A stretch of 64,000 nt of DNA from Thalassoroseus pseudoceratinae (GCF_011634775.1 NZ_JAALXT010000001.1:930001-994000); one strand, 5' to 3'; positions 1 through 9,303 are shown, numbered from the stretch's first letter. Numbers and translations are program-made. Notes: generated by a model from the sequence alone, not told the origin.

Positions 1-1981
1 CATCGAGATGGGGCCGAATGCTCGGCCCGCCGATTTTCGGATGCAACAAACCGCTCGCTGCCAGTGAAACATCGCGAACGACTTCTGCTTCCAAACGGAA
101 CCGCGACTGCCGGGCGAGCAGCGTATTCAACGGATCAATCTGAGCGAGTTTCGGTCGATGGTGTGATGACTGACGATACGTCGCGGATATGACAATCTGT
201 CGAATCAGCTGTTTCCGGCTCCAACCCTCATCCCGAAAGGTCGTTGCCAACCAATCGAGAAGTTCGGGATGCGAAGGCGTCTCGCCGGAGGTACCGAAGT
301 CGCCAATCGTATTGACGAGTCCGCGTCCAAAGAGTGGTTTCCAGATCTGATTGACCGTCGTTCGCGGTGTTAGCGGATTCGCGGGGTCCATTAACCACTG
401 GGCGAGGTCCAACCGATCCGGTGCATCACCGCGGGCCTTCAACGGATGCAAGACTTCCGGCGTCGCCGGTTGCACAGGATTGCCCTTCCGCCGGTAGTCG
501 CCTCGCAAATGAACGTGCGTAGGACGCTGCTTCGACACACTCGCCACTGTCGGAGCTTTGATCGCCGGAGCGTTCGGTTTGGTCGCCGCCAGTTGCTCAT
601 AGCGATCAAACGGCGTTTGTTCGTCGGGAATCAGCCGAGCGAACAGCGATTTCAGTTGCTCGCGTTCGTCATCAGTTCGTTTATTTTCAACTTTGCGAAG
701 GATCGTCAGAATTGCATCTCGGTCGACCGCTTCTGACTCGTCATTCGCTTCAGACTGATCTGTCGAAGCATTCAGTCGGTTGACGATTCGCTGGATCGCG
801 GATTTGACGTCCTCGACTTCGGTCTTCCAGGACTTGTAACGGCGTTCATATCGCTCCTGCACTGGGGCGGGAGCAGCAGGAATGTCCCGATCATCCAGTT
901 GATTAAAGAATGCGTACATCTGGTAGAATTCAGTATGGCTGATGGGATCAAACTTGTGGCTATGACACTCGGCACAACCGAGCGTGAGTCCCAGCCAAAT
1001 CGTGCTTGTGGTGCTGACGCGGTCCACTGTACGTTGCACGCGATCAAGTTCCCGGTCCGCCCCCGCTTCGGTGTTCTTCATGCTATTGCGATGAAAACCC
1101 GTCGCGATCTTCTGATCCAACGTGGCATTAGGGATGAGATCTCCCGCCAACTGAGCGGTCGTAAATTCATCGAATGGTAGATCGTGGTTGATCGCTTTGA
1201 TGACCCAATCCCGATACATCCACGCATACGGTCGCAAACCGTCACCCAGGTAACCGTCGCTGTCCGCATAGCGAGCCAGGTCCAACCAATGGCGTCCCCA
1301 GCGTTCACCAAAGTGCGGCGAGGCGAGCAATCGATCAACCAACCGCACGTAGGCATCGGGTCGGTTGTCATTGACAAACTGTTCGACATCATCCGGTGAC
1401 GGCGGTAATCCTAACAAATCCAGCGACAACCGCCGGATCAATGTGGAACGGTCTGCCGACGGAGAGGGCGAAATCCCTCGCGACTCAAGCCGCGAAAGCA
1501 CAAAGTGATCAATCGGATTTCTCGGCCAGACCGTGTCTTTCACCGCCGGCGTTCGGGGCCGCTGCAGAGGTTGAAAAGACCAGTGCTTCGCGTAAGGGGC
1601 TTTCTGTTGAATCCACCGCCGAACGATATCAATTTGCTTCTGTGTAAGCTGGCGACCACTCTCCGGAGGCGGCATTTTCAGGTACTCGTCTTCGGTCGTC
1701 AGACGCACCATCACTTCGCTATCGCTGGGTTTCCCTGGTACGACGGCGTGAGTACCGCTGTCGAGCTTCTCCAAGGCGTCTTCCCGGCGATCCAACCGCA
1801 GACCCGCCTCTCGTGTCGATTCATCAGGCCCATGACACTGAAAACAGTTCTGTGCCAGAATGGGTCGCACCTCACGCAGATAGTCTACGGGAGGGGTGTC
1901 GTCCTCCGCACGAAGATTCCCAACCGTCAACACGAACAACCACGAACTGAGAACCCAAACGCGACGAAACGTGAACAACAT
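1..1981 (-). CDS. PSD1/planctomycete cytochrome c domain protein (DUF1549-DUF1553), cut by window edge
   Basis: I translated this directly; no stop is reached before the window edge, so the C-terminus is missing and about 660 residues are visible. The N-terminus is a signal-like hydrophobic stretch (LSSWLFVLTVGNLRAED), followed by a heme-binding motif CFQCH in the context EVRPILAQNCFQCHGPDE (PSCyt1 domain). A DUF1549 (PSCyt2) region follows, with a second motif CAECHSHKFDPI. The visible end is in DUF1553 (NQIWKPLFGRGLV, SATYRQSS). The family is secreted, abundant in planctomycetes and usually next to a DUF1501 gene. Here the DUF1501 gene lies about 13 kb away and is not an operon partner. Function is unknown; a role in periplasmic electron transfer or polymer use has been suggested for the family. 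The start at 1981 is an ATG ahead of the signal peptide without a clear ribosome binding site. Confidence 0.9.
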   Translation of the reverse strand, partial: MLFTFRRVWVLSSWLFVLTVGNLRAEDDTPPVDYLREVRPILAQNCFQCHGPDESTREAGLRLDRREDALEKLDSGTHAVVPGKPSDSEVMVRLTTEDEYLKMPPPESGRQLTQKQIDIVRRWIQQKAPYAKHWSFQPLQRPRTPAVKDTVWPRNPIDHFVLSRLESRGISPSPSADRSTLIRRLSLDLLGLPPSPDDVEQFVNDNRPDAYVRLVDRLLASPHFGERWGRHWLDLARYADSDGYLGDGLRPYAWMYRDWVIKAINHDLPFDEFTTAQLAGDLIPNATLDQKIATGFHRNSMKNTEAGADRELDRVQRTVDRVSTTSTIWLGLTLGCAECHSHKFDPISHTEFYQMYAFFNQLDDRDIPAAPAPVQERYERRYKSWKTEVEDVKSAIQRIVNRLNASTDQSEANDESEAVDRDAILTILRKVENKRTDDEREQLKSLFARLIPDEQTPFDRYEQLAATKPNAPAIKAPTVASVSKQRPTHVHLRGDYRRKGNPVQPATPEVLHPLKARGDAPDRLDLAQWLMDPANPLTPRTTVNQIWKPLFGRGLVNTIGDFGTSGETPSHPELLDWLATTFRDEGWSRKQLIRQIVISATYRQSSHHRPKLAQIDPLNTLLARQSRFRLEAEVVRDVSLAASGLLHPKIGGPSIRPHLD

Positions 1982-2275
1982 AAGATAATCGAACTTCGCA
2001 AGAGTGAAGTTGATGAGACAAACCTCATCGTGCTAATCACAGAACCATCGATGCTACTAGTCAATCCGCGGAGCATCAAGGAACGAACGTGACGACGGGA
2101 TTCTGACAGCGGAAAATTCCATCCTTCCGAAACCGATTCTGCGGAATTCTGCAGATTATCGCATGTCCGGTTGTGTTCAGGTTTCGGACTGATGAGACGG
2201 AAACATGCTCGCGATCTTTCACCTTCGCGATCCGCCAATTCGCATCAGGCGTCTAAAAACCCACCCAACGGTTAT
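1982..2275. other. Intergenic gap with an 18-bp near-palindrome
   Basis: About 290 bases separate two minus-strand genes. The only structure I see is an imperfect palindrome at 2138-2155 (TCTGC-GGAATTCT-GCAGA, one mismatched pair). It lies about 160 bases upstream of the PSD1 gene, where an operator could sit. No gene of credible composition is visible. Confidence 0.35.
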
Positions 2276-3109
2276 CTACTCGAAGTAGCCGCACTTTCGC
2301 AGGTGCTCCATGCTGTCGGCGAGCCGTTGTTGGCAGCGTTCGAGTTCGGGAGTTTCTCCGGTGATGCCTTCAAGTTCAAAACTGTAAGGCCCCGTGAAAC
2401 CGATTTCGTCGAGCGATTCTCGGACCTTCAAAAAATCCACTGAGCCACCTTCCCCCAACGCCGGGAAGTGCCAGTCTTCAAGTTGTCCGTTGTGATCTTT
2501 CAGGTGCACGTGCTGCACAAACTCACGCACCGATCGCAATCCTTCTAGCACATCCACGTTTCGATTGTAGTACGTAATGTTGCCGGTGTCGTAGTTAAGG
2601 CGTAAGTGCGGATGATCCAACTCACACATGGTGCGTAGCATTTCCGTCGGATTGACGGACACCCCCGGATGCGTCTCAAAACAGTAGACAATCCCAAGTT
2701 CCGCCGCGGTGTTCCCGATTTCTTCGAGGTGCTTCATTAGTTGGGGCCGTTGCGACTCCGACTCGCATTCACCCGCTCCGCCCACAACACGAGAGACCTT
2801 CAAACCGGCCGCGACTTTGAGCTTCCGCAGTGTCGTTTGCAAGACTTCCGGTTTCAGCGGATTCCCGCTACTCACGTTTGCCGAGGAAATCCGCAAACCG
2901 GCGGACTGAACTTTTTGAAACGATGATACCACGTCTTCTTCAGTCGAAGCATCGGTCAGCCAGGGTGTGTCTCCGAAGTATGTCGGCGTTCCGGCGGTCC
3001 GGATCGGAAACTCGAGGTTTTCGATGCCGATCTTCGGTAGATTTTCGACGGCCGCATCCAGTCCGAATTTTAGATAGGAATTGGCGAAGCAGGAAATCAG
3101 GCGGTTCAT
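2276..3109 (-). CDS. Sugar phosphate isomerase/epimerase-like TIM barrel protein
   Basis: A 277-residue protein of the xylose isomerase-like/AP endonuclease 2 TIM-barrel superfamily. Candidate metal ligands appear in the usual order: Glu in CFETHPG, Asp in LNYDTGN, His in HVHLKDHNG and Glu in SFELEG. These enzymes isomerise or epimerise sugars or inositol derivatives in the cytoplasm; the substrate cannot be told. I start at MNRLISCF (3109): the longer reading frame upstream runs through the end of the preceding gene and has no family-like sequence. The gene lies 13 bases after a small membrane protein gene and may be co-transcribed with it. Confidence 0.8.
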   Translation of the reverse strand: MNRLISCFANSYLKFGLDAAVENLPKIGIENLEFPIRTAGTPTYFGDTPWLTDASTEEDVVSSFQKVQSAGLRISSANVSSGNPLKPEVLQTTLRKLKVAAGLKVSRVVGGAGECESESQRPQLMKHLEEIGNTAAELGIVYCFETHPGVSVNPTEMLRTMCELDHPHLRLNYDTGNITYYNRNVDVLEGLRSVREFVQHVHLKDHNGQLEDWHFPALGEGGSVDFLKVRESLDEIGFTGPYSFELEGITGETPELERCQQRLADSMEHLRKCGYFE

Positions 3110-3122
3110 GCGATTCGGTCTG

Positions 3123-3503
3123 TCAGTCAAGAAACTCGGTGATGTCCAATGGTGGTCGGTGTCTGTTGATGTAGCGTCGTCCCACGGTACCGAGAACAAG
3201 CAGATTCAGAAAGTGCATCACGCCGAGAATTACTAAGACCAAGCCGATTTTGTCCGCTAACCGTTCGACCGCCTGCGGCAGTGACTCCACGGTCGCTCCG
3301 AACCGCAGTGCCAAGGAAACGTACGCGATGTTCACCAGATAGAAACCGACGATCAACAGCATGTTCACCGCGTCAGCCATTCGCTCGTTTCCGTCGAAGA
3401 TTGCGACAAGAAACACGCGGCCCCTCGACGAAAGTGTGCGTCCCACAAACACCGTGATCGCGATGCTGGTCAGTAGGTAGATGATGTGGACCGTGAGCAA
3501 CAT
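3123..3503 (-). CDS. Small integral membrane protein, tandem paralogue A
   Basis: A 126-residue protein with about three hydrophobic segments (residues about 1-20, 44-68 and 87-108) and no catalytic motif I recognise. It is clearly related to the neighbouring gene at 3600-3992. Both share the blocks LLIVGFYL, SLALR.G and KIGLVL.ILGVMHF at the same spacing, and both have a polar loop after the first helix (GRTL). The pair looks like a tandem duplication. Function unknown; the spacing suggests co-transcription with the downstream isomerase-like gene. Confidence 0.7.
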   Translation of the reverse strand: MLLTVHIIYLLTSIAITVFVGRTLSSRGRVFLVAIFDGNERMADAVNMLLIVGFYLVNIAYVSLALRFGATVESLPQAVERLADKIGLVLVILGVMHFLNLLVLGTVGRRYINRHRPPLDITEFLD

Positions 3504-3599
3504 CGCGATTCTCCTTTCGTTCGTGCTCGTCTCAAGAAACTGTGTTACCGAAGTGCAAACCGTCTACCCGATACGAGTTCCCCAAGTTGGCAGTATGGT

Positions 3600-3992
3600 T
3601 CAACGGGTCGGTTCCTCACCCCATGCTCGGCGGCGTGGCGGATCGTATTTGTCGGTGTTTCGTGATTTCGCCAGCGAGGCGATGATGATGAAGTGCATGA
3701 CACCGAGTACTAACAACACCAATCCAACTTTGGTGCTCAACAATTCGACGGCGGTTTGCACATCTCGCACATTGTTCCCATATCGCAAGGCGAGACTAAT
3801 CACCCCAAAGTTGATGAGATAAAACCCAACAATCAGCAAATGCGTGAAAGCATCGACGTAGACTTTGCGATCTTCTTGCTCGCCAGACTCCACAAGTCGC
3901 GGACCATGCTTGCGAAGTGTTCGCCCCACCCACCAGGTCGCCAAGCAGCTCAAAACCAAATAACCGGCATACGTCGTTAACAGGATGTCCAT
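3600..3992 (-). CDS. Small integral membrane protein, tandem paralogue B
   Basis: A 130-residue membrane protein, paralogous to the gene at 3123-3503 (shared LLIVGFYLIN, SLALRYG, KVGLVLLVLGVMHF). It has about three transmembrane stretches and a charged C-terminal tail (DPPRRRAWGEEP), probably cytoplasmic. The ATG at 3992 is preceded by GAGGGGCTTCA, a good ribosome binding site. The same 14 bases (GAGGGGCTTCAATG) also precede the histidine kinase gene at 44418. No function can be assigned. Confidence 0.7.
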   Translation of the reverse strand: MDILLTTYAGYLVLSCLATWWVGRTLRKHGPRLVESGEQEDRKVYVDAFTHLLIVGFYLINFGVISLALRYGNNVRDVQTAVELLSTKVGLVLLVLGVMHFIIIASLAKSRNTDKYDPPRRRAWGEEPTR

Positions 3993-4282
3993 TGAAGCCC
4001 CTCTCAGTATGGTTGTCGAAATATTCTAGGAAATCAGATCGAATCTGAACTTTTGCCCTCTTGAAAGTCACAGGACTACCCGCAACAAGACGGGCTTCTT
4101 AACCGAGAATCTCAAAGAGACGAAAATATTCGGAGACATCCGAAACGACGGGCAAACACAACCAGGAAGCAGCAACGGAACGAGCGTGTTTCACTTATGA
4201 CCGTCAAGCGGTTGGTCTCGCGATGGCCAAGCAGTGATCACTTTTTCGTCTTCAAAGCGGACACGGTCGACCGTTAACGAGT
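3993..4282. other. Intergenic gap, no gene seen
   Basis: These 290 bases lie between hpnD (ending at 4283) and the small membrane protein gene, both on the minus strand, and should hold the promoter of the membrane gene. I see no strong hairpin with a T tract and no credible small ORF. A short SRP-RNA-like string near 4165 was considered and rejected. Confidence 0.4.
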
Positions 4283-5173
4283 TTAGCCCGCTGGTGACTT
4301 CGGTGCGTGACCCAACCAGCGGTAGCGGAATGCGGAGTCACAGGCGATCCAAAGTTTCTTGGATTTGGACAGCCGAACGCGTTCCCCGAAAACATCGAAT
4401 TGATTGCGTTCGATCTTGGCGAGAAGTCCACCGTATATCCGCAGCATCGCACCGAAAATGGGACGGCCCTCCGGATGAAGACAGGGAAAAAGTTTCTCCG
4501 CTTGCGTGTAAAACTCGCGGGCACGATCTACCTCGAATCGCATCAACTCAAGGAACTCTTGGTTCACTCGATGTTGACGAAGATCTTCGTACGAATAGCC
4601 GAACCGATCCAAGTCAGCCTGTGGCAAGTACAGTCGCGACATCTCCGCATCTTCGGCTAAGTCTCGGAGAATGTTCGTGAGTTGGAATGCCGTGCCGCAC
4701 GCAATGGCATACTGAATGGCCTCGTCCCCGTCGAATCCCCATACGTGAATGCAGCACAAACCAACCGCGCCCGCCACGTGATAACAATACGTTTCTAACT
4801 CGCTAAACGTCTGAATGTGCGTTGGATCGAAGTCGCATGCGACACCATCAATGACGGCGAGCAGGTACTCGGTGGGAATGTGATGTCGCCGGATAATATC
4901 GACCAAAGCGGGGTACAGCGGATGATCTGGCGGATTGTCATCCAATGCAGATTGCAAATCGCAGCGAAATTGATCGAGGTTGGCTCGCCGCTCGGGCAGG
5001 GGAACGGTTTCCTCGTCGCCGATGTCGTCAGCCAACCGCATGAACGCATACAACGCACACATGTCACGACGTCGCGGTCGTGGCAACGTGAGAAAAGAGA
5101 AGTAGAAGTTGCCTGCCGTTCGCCTGGCGAGTTGTTGACACCAATCGAACGATTTATCCAGTGGTGTGCTCAT
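4283..5173 (-). CDS. hpnD: Presqualene diphosphate synthase HpnD-like
   Basis: A 296-residue trans-isoprenyl diphosphate synthase of the squalene/phytoene synthase family. The first aspartate-rich motif is LADDIGDEE (about residue 68) and the second NILRDLAED (about residue 168). The C-terminal block HPEGRPIFGAMLRIYGGLL is typical of HpnD, which joins two farnesyl diphosphates to presqualene diphosphate at the membrane. The start overlaps the end of hpnC by 20 bases, so translation is probably coupled. The flavoenzyme HpnE and a squalene-hopene cyclase are not in the window. In planctomycetes the HpnCDE route also feeds C30 carotenoids, so hopanoid production should not be assumed. Confidence 0.85.
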   Translation of the reverse strand: MSTPLDKSFDWCQQLARRTAGNFYFSFLTLPRPRRRDMCALYAFMRLADDIGDEETVPLPERRANLDQFRCDLQSALDDNPPDHPLYPALVDIIRRHHIPTEYLLAVIDGVACDFDPTHIQTFSELETYCYHVAGAVGLCCIHVWGFDGDEAIQYAIACGTAFQLTNILRDLAEDAEMSRLYLPQADLDRFGYSYEDLRQHRVNQEFLELMRFEVDRAREFYTQAEKLFPCLHPEGRPIFGAMLRIYGGLLAKIERNQFDVFGERVRLSKSKKLWIACDSAFRYRWLGHAPKSPAG

Positions 5174-6119
5174 GCGGGGCGATCGAACGACGAGGCCGAA
5201 GACGCCGGCCAGTGGCTCGGATCACGCAACCGGCAAACATCCGGGCGGCGTCGGCTTTTGTCACTACGGGGCGAGTCTCCCACACAGAATAACCAATCCG
5301 CTCGATTCGCTCTAGAATCTTGAGACCCCCACGGATAAACAATTCGATATCCACCTGCAATCGTCCCGGCAACCGAGTGATCAATGGCAGACCGTCGGTT
5401 AAGAAAGTCCGTGCTCGTTCCACCTCAAACTGCATCAGCTTCAAAAACGCTGGGTTTGTCTCGCGACGTTCAAATTCCTCTCGCGTGTAACCGAACTGCT
5501 CGAAGTCCTCAAGCGGAAGATATCGCCGGCCGATGTCCCAATCACGGTCTACGTCTTGCCAAAAGTTTGCCAGCTGCAATCCGGTACAGACGTTATCAGA
5601 CAACAGCACGTTTTCTTCGTTGTGCTGGCGTCCCAAATACAACACCAATCGCCCGACCGGATCCGCGCTGCGGCGACAGTAATCTCGGAGTTGATCGAAC
5701 GTTTCATACTGCAGAATCCGTTGATCCTGCTGAAATGCGGACAGCAAATCCGCGAAGGGTTCCATCGGAATATTGAATTCGCGAATGGTTTCCGCCAACG
5801 CAACAAAGACGGGATGTCGCGTGGTCCCCTGGTAACAATCCTCAAGCTCGCTCTGCCACCAATCGAGAAGTTCTGCCGCTCGCGTGCGGTCACCGACTTC
5901 GTCACCTAAATCATCCGACCAACGACAATACGCGTACACATTGTGAAAGTGCGGACGCAGGTGTTTCGGCAGCAGCCAAGAGACAACAGTGAAATTTTCG
6001 TAGTGGGTTGTCGCGATTCGTCGGGTGTACGCTTCCGCTTCCATGAGCGTGGCCACTCGACCGTTGGCCAACGCCTCCGGCCCCCAGTCGGCAAGTTCGC
6101 GTTCGAATTGATCACTCAT
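5154..6119 (-). CDS. hpnC: Squalene synthase HpnC-like
   Basis: A 321-residue squalene/phytoene synthase family protein. Motifs are WSDDLGDE (first Asp-rich motif, about residue 87) and NFWQDVDRDWDIGRRYLP (second motif), the latter characteristic of HpnC, which converts presqualene diphosphate to hydroxysqualene. The ATG at 6119 lies only 8 bases after the pntB stop, so it is probably in the same transcript as the transhydrogenase genes. The C-terminal tail after about residue 285 is basic and poorly conserved (RRLRPRRS). Confidence 0.87.
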   Translation of the reverse strand: MSDQFERELADWGPEALANGRVATLMEAEAYTRRIATTHYENFTVVSWLLPKHLRPHFHNVYAYCRWSDDLGDEVGDRTRAAELLDWWQSELEDCYQGTTRHPVFVALAETIREFNIPMEPFADLLSAFQQDQRILQYETFDQLRDYCRRSADPVGRLVLYLGRQHNEENVLLSDNVCTGLQLANFWQDVDRDWDIGRRYLPLEDFEQFGYTREEFERRETNPAFLKLMQFEVERARTFLTDGLPLITRLPGRLQVDIELFIRGGLKILERIERIGYSVWETRPVVTKADAARMFAGCVIRATGRRLRPRRSIAPHEHTTG

Positions 6120-6127
6120 CGGAGCGT

Positions 6128-7510
6128 TTAGGAATCTTCGAGGGCTTTTGTGATATCGACGATCGCAGCTTTTCCGTCGCCGAACAGCATGAGGGCGTTG
6201 TCGGCGGCAAACAACGGGTTCGGAATACCAGCAAACCCGGGACTCAGGCTCCGTTTGATCACCACAACTGTGCGGGCTTTATCGACATCAATAATCGGCA
6301 TCCCTGCGATCGCGCTTTGAGGGTCGGTGCGGGCGACAGGATTCACGGTGTCATTTGCACCAAGGACGATGGCAACGTCTGCTTGGTCCATCGTCGGATT
6401 GATGTCGTCCATTTCCTTGAGCAACTCGTATGGAATATCCGCCTCGGCAAGCAACACATTCATGTGCCCCGGCATCCGACCGGCAACCGGATGAATGCCG
6501 AACTCGATTTCACATCCAAGGGCCGTCAATCGAGTTGCTAAGTCTCTCACGGCATGTTGTGCTTGGGCAACGGCCATTCCGTATCCGGGAACGATGACCA
6601 CTCGTTGCGCATCTTCAAGCAACATCGCGACCTCGTCTGCCGATGTCGATTTCACATTGGCGTAGATGTCGTCCGCGGAGTCACTCGAACCGGTGGACTG
6701 CAATGTGCCGAACAACACCGCTGCCAGCGAACGGTTCATGGCTTTGCACATGATTTGAGTGAGGATCAACCCAGACGCCCCCACCAATGAACCCGCTGTA
6801 ATCAGCACGTTGTTGCCGAGAACGAAACCTGTCATTGCCGCGGCAAGACCGGAGTAGGAGTTGAGCAAGGCGATCACGACGGGCATGTCCGCACCGCCGA
6901 TCGAAACAACCAAAAACACGCCCAATACCAAAGCGAGCGGCACCATCAGCCAGTATGCCAAAATGGAATTCGCGGCATCGAACGTCATCCATACCGCCAA
7001 CCCGACACATAAAATGGCCAAGACCGCATTCAACGCCTGCTGACCGGGAAACCGGATATTCTTGAGTGCTTTCAACTCGCGGAGTTTGCCAAACGCGATC
7101 AAACTGCCGGAGAACGTGACCGTTCCAATCAATCCCGACAATGCCGTTGCCGCGAGTGTTGGGGTATCAACGTCGCTCGGGCCATCCGATCCTGCGAGAA
7201 ACGCACCCGCGACCAACGTGGAGGCAATCCCACCGAAGCCGTTGAACAACGCAACGAGTTCGGGCATAGCGGTCATTTCAATTTTGATCGCCAAGACCAG
7301 CCCGGCGATTGTGCCAACCGCCAAACCAGCAATGATCAATCCCCAACCAAATTCCGGACCGATCAACGTCACGATCACCGCGACCAGCATCCCCAGCGCA
7401 CCATACAGGTTTCCGCGTACGGCGGTTCGCGGGTGGGTCAAACCTTTCAATCCGAGGATGAAAAGCACGGCAGCCACGAGATAGGCCAAGTCGGTCCAAG
7501 CCGGATTCAC
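6128..7510 (-). CDS. pntB: NAD(P) transhydrogenase subunit beta
   Basis: A 460-residue inner-membrane protein. The N-terminal part (about residues 1-265) is a run of roughly nine hydrophobic helices. The C-terminal part is the NADP(H)-binding domain III, with VIVPGYGMAVAQAQH, FGIHPVAGRMPGHMNVLLAEA and the NDTVNP motif. With PntAA and PntAB it couples proton entry to hydride transfer from NADH to NADP+. The longest frame begins at a GTG (7519) that lies inside the ribosome binding site GAGGAGTG. The GTG at 7510 is 8 bases from GAGGAG and is the better start. It is the third gene of a pntAA-pntAB-pntB-hpnC-hpnD run. Confidence 0.93.
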   Translation of the reverse strand: MNPAWTDLAYLVAAVLFILGLKGLTHPRTAVRGNLYGALGMLVAVIVTLIGPEFGWGLIIAGLAVGTIAGLVLAIKIEMTAMPELVALFNGFGGIASTLVAGAFLAGSDGPSDVDTPTLAATALSGLIGTVTFSGSLIAFGKLRELKALKNIRFPGQQALNAVLAILCVGLAVWMTFDAANSILAYWLMVPLALVLGVFLVVSIGGADMPVVIALLNSYSGLAAAMTGFVLGNNVLITAGSLVGASGLILTQIMCKAMNRSLAAVLFGTLQSTGSSDSADDIYANVKSTSADEVAMLLEDAQRVVIVPGYGMAVAQAQHAVRDLATRLTALGCEIEFGIHPVAGRMPGHMNVLLAEADIPYELLKEMDDINPTMDQADVAIVLGANDTVNPVARTDPQSAIAGMPIIDVDKARTVVVIKRSLSPGFAGIPNPLFAADNALMLFGDGKAAIVDITKALEDS

Positions 7511-7552
7511 TCTGCTCACTCCTCAATGGTCGTGTGTTCGTTTCGAGTCTGT

Positions 7553-7882
7553 CTACTTACGTTTGCGGAACATCGACAACATGCGATGCGTGACGAGAAA
7601 CCCGCCGACGACGTTCATCGTGGCAAACGCAATCGCCAATACGCCGAGCACCTTCGCGGTTGTCGTCGCTCCCTGTTCGAGCGTCAACAATGCCCCGATC
7701 AACGTGATCCCACTGATGGCGTTGGAACCGGACATGAGCGGGGTGTGCAGCGTGGGCGGAATTTTCGTAATGATTTCCACACCGACGAAAATCGCCAACA
7801 CAAACACTGTCAGCAACATGATCCACTGCGTCGCAGGTGTGCTCGCGTGGTTCGCGACCGTCTCGGCGAATAGGATCGGCAT
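7553..7882 (-). CDS. pntAB: NAD(P) transhydrogenase subunit alpha, membrane part
   Basis: A 109-residue protein with three or four hydrophobic helices (QWIMLLTVFVLAIFVGVEII; NAISGITLIGALL; VLGVLAIAFATMNVVGGFLVTHRMLSMF). This is domain IIa of the proton-translocating transhydrogenase. In E. coli it is fused to PntA; here it is a separate gene, as in Rhodospirillum-type split enzymes. It lies between pntAA (46-base gap) and pntB (about 40 bases). Confidence 0.9.
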   Translation of the reverse strand: MPILFAETVANHASTPATQWIMLLTVFVLAIFVGVEIITKIPPTLHTPLMSGSNAISGITLIGALLTLEQGATTTAKVLGVLAIAFATMNVVGGFLVTHRMLSMFRKRK

Positions 7883-7928
7883 GGTGAAAACTGCTCCAAT
7901 GTGGAATCGGTGTCAGGACGTGGGTTCG

Positions 7929-9119
7929 TTAGGTTGATGGCGTGGGATTGAGCAATTCACGCACACGATCGTTCGTGACTTGGCCACCATGCGTGATCAG
8001 AGTCTCGCGGATGATTTCGTCGTCCACATTCGGCGACAACTCGCCATCGTCGAGAACCGTTTTCTTCAGATGAACCAAGAAGGTCGCCAAGTTCTTCGCG
8101 TACATTTCGCTGGCGTGTTGCGGAATCTGCGAAGGCAAATTCAACGGACCAAGCACTTGCACGCCATTCTCGACGATGGTTTCGCCAGGCTGCGTTAGTT
8201 CGCAGTTCCCACCACGTTCGGCAGCCACGTCGACAATGACCGAACCGGGAGCCATCGCATGCACCATTTCGATCGTGATCAACGTGGGAGCTTTTTTGCC
8301 TGGAACTGCGGCTGTTGTAATGACCACATCATTCTCGGCCACGACTTTCAACATCATTTCGCGTTGCTTGCGATAGAATTCCTCATCCATCGCTTTGGCG
8401 TAGCCGCCTTGTCCTTCGGCGGATTGCAAATCGAACTCAACGAACTTCCCGCCAAGACTTTCGACTTGCTCCTTCACCGCGGAACGAACGTCGTAGGCAC
8501 GGACGATAGCTCCAAGTCGTTTGGCGGTCGCGATCGCTTGCAGACCAGCCACGCCCGCACCGACGATGAACACCTTGGCCGCCGACACCGTGCCGGCAGC
8601 GGTCATCAACATCGGAAACATTTTCGGCAGCGTGTTCGCAGCGAGCAACACCGCTTTGTAGCCTGCAATTGTCGCCATCGAGGAGAGCACGTCCATACTT
8701 TGTGCTCGGGTGATCCGTGGCAACAATTCCATCGCAAACGCCGACACGCCACGCCCAGCCAATTGCTCGATGGCTTGGGGTTCCGAGAGTGGATCGCACA
8801 TGGCGATCAGAATTTGACCTTCGCGGCACAATTCCAGATCGGCTTGGCCGTCCGAGGGGTTCGCACCGCCGGCTCGCACTTGCAGCACGATGTCGGCTTG
8901 TGAATAGATGGCCTCGTGGGAGTCGACCAACTCCGCATTCTTGTCCACGAATTCGTCGTCGGTGAATCCGGCAGCGAGACCGGCCTGCTTTTCGATCAGC
9001 ACACGGCAGCCGGCTTTTGTTAATTGTCCGATCGTCTTCGGGACCGCCGCAACGCGGGATTCACCGGAAAACGTCTCCCGTGGAATCCCCACAACCAGCG
9101 GCGTATTTGCGTCCGCCAT
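7929..9119 (-). CDS. pntAA: NAD(P) transhydrogenase subunit alpha, NAD-binding part
   Basis: A 396-residue soluble domain I of transhydrogenase, related to alanine dehydrogenase. Visible are VGIPRETFSGESRVAAVPKT at the N-terminus, the Rossmann stretch KVFIVGAGVAGLQAIATAKRLGA, AYDVRS, and AMAPGSVIVDVAAERGGNCE. It binds NAD(H) on the cytoplasmic side of the complex. I start at MADANTP (9119), preceded by AAGGGAAAG at suitable spacing; the 36-residue longer reading has no family similarity. It is the first gene of the probable pnt-hpn operon. The hairpin-like 7-bp inverted repeat at 9215-9233 lies just upstream. Confidence 0.93.
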   Translation of the reverse strand: MADANTPLVVGIPRETFSGESRVAAVPKTIGQLTKAGCRVLIEKQAGLAAGFTDDEFVDKNAELVDSHEAIYSQADIVLQVRAGGANPSDGQADLELCREGQILIAMCDPLSEPQAIEQLAGRGVSAFAMELLPRITRAQSMDVLSSMATIAGYKAVLLAANTLPKMFPMLMTAAGTVSAAKVFIVGAGVAGLQAIATAKRLGAIVRAYDVRSAVKEQVESLGGKFVEFDLQSAEGQGGYAKAMDEEFYRKQREMMLKVVAENDVVITTAAVPGKKAPTLITIEMVHAMAPGSVIVDVAAERGGNCELTQPGETIVENGVQVLGPLNLPSQIPQHASEMYAKNLATFLVHLKKTVLDDGELSPNVDDEIIRETLITHGGQVTNDRVRELLNPTPST

Positions 9120-9303
9120 AACTCTGTTCTTTCCCTTCGACCATCGGCAGTTGCATGTTGAGTACCAGCAACTCGCCTGCCATCCACTGCGATGAACAAT
9201 CGCGATTGACCACGAAATGGGATTCACCCATTTGGGACACCGTTATACTGCATGACCGACGCCGACGATAGCGAACACATCGAGAAAGCGGAGAATCTCC
9301 GAT

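Noticed and set aside
446-736. Plus-strand frames across the first 2 kb.
   Set aside because: They are shadows of the minus-strand PSD1 gene, which has clear DUF1549/DUF1553 motifs.
4141-4200. String AGGAAGCAGC resembling the SRP RNA core.
   Set aside because: The paired GGTCAGG strand and a hairpin of the proper size are missing, so it is not an SRP RNA.
9215-9233. Inverted repeat AAATGGG/CCCATTT as a terminator of the kinase gene.
   Set aside because: No T tract follows on either strand; kept only as a weak hairpin.
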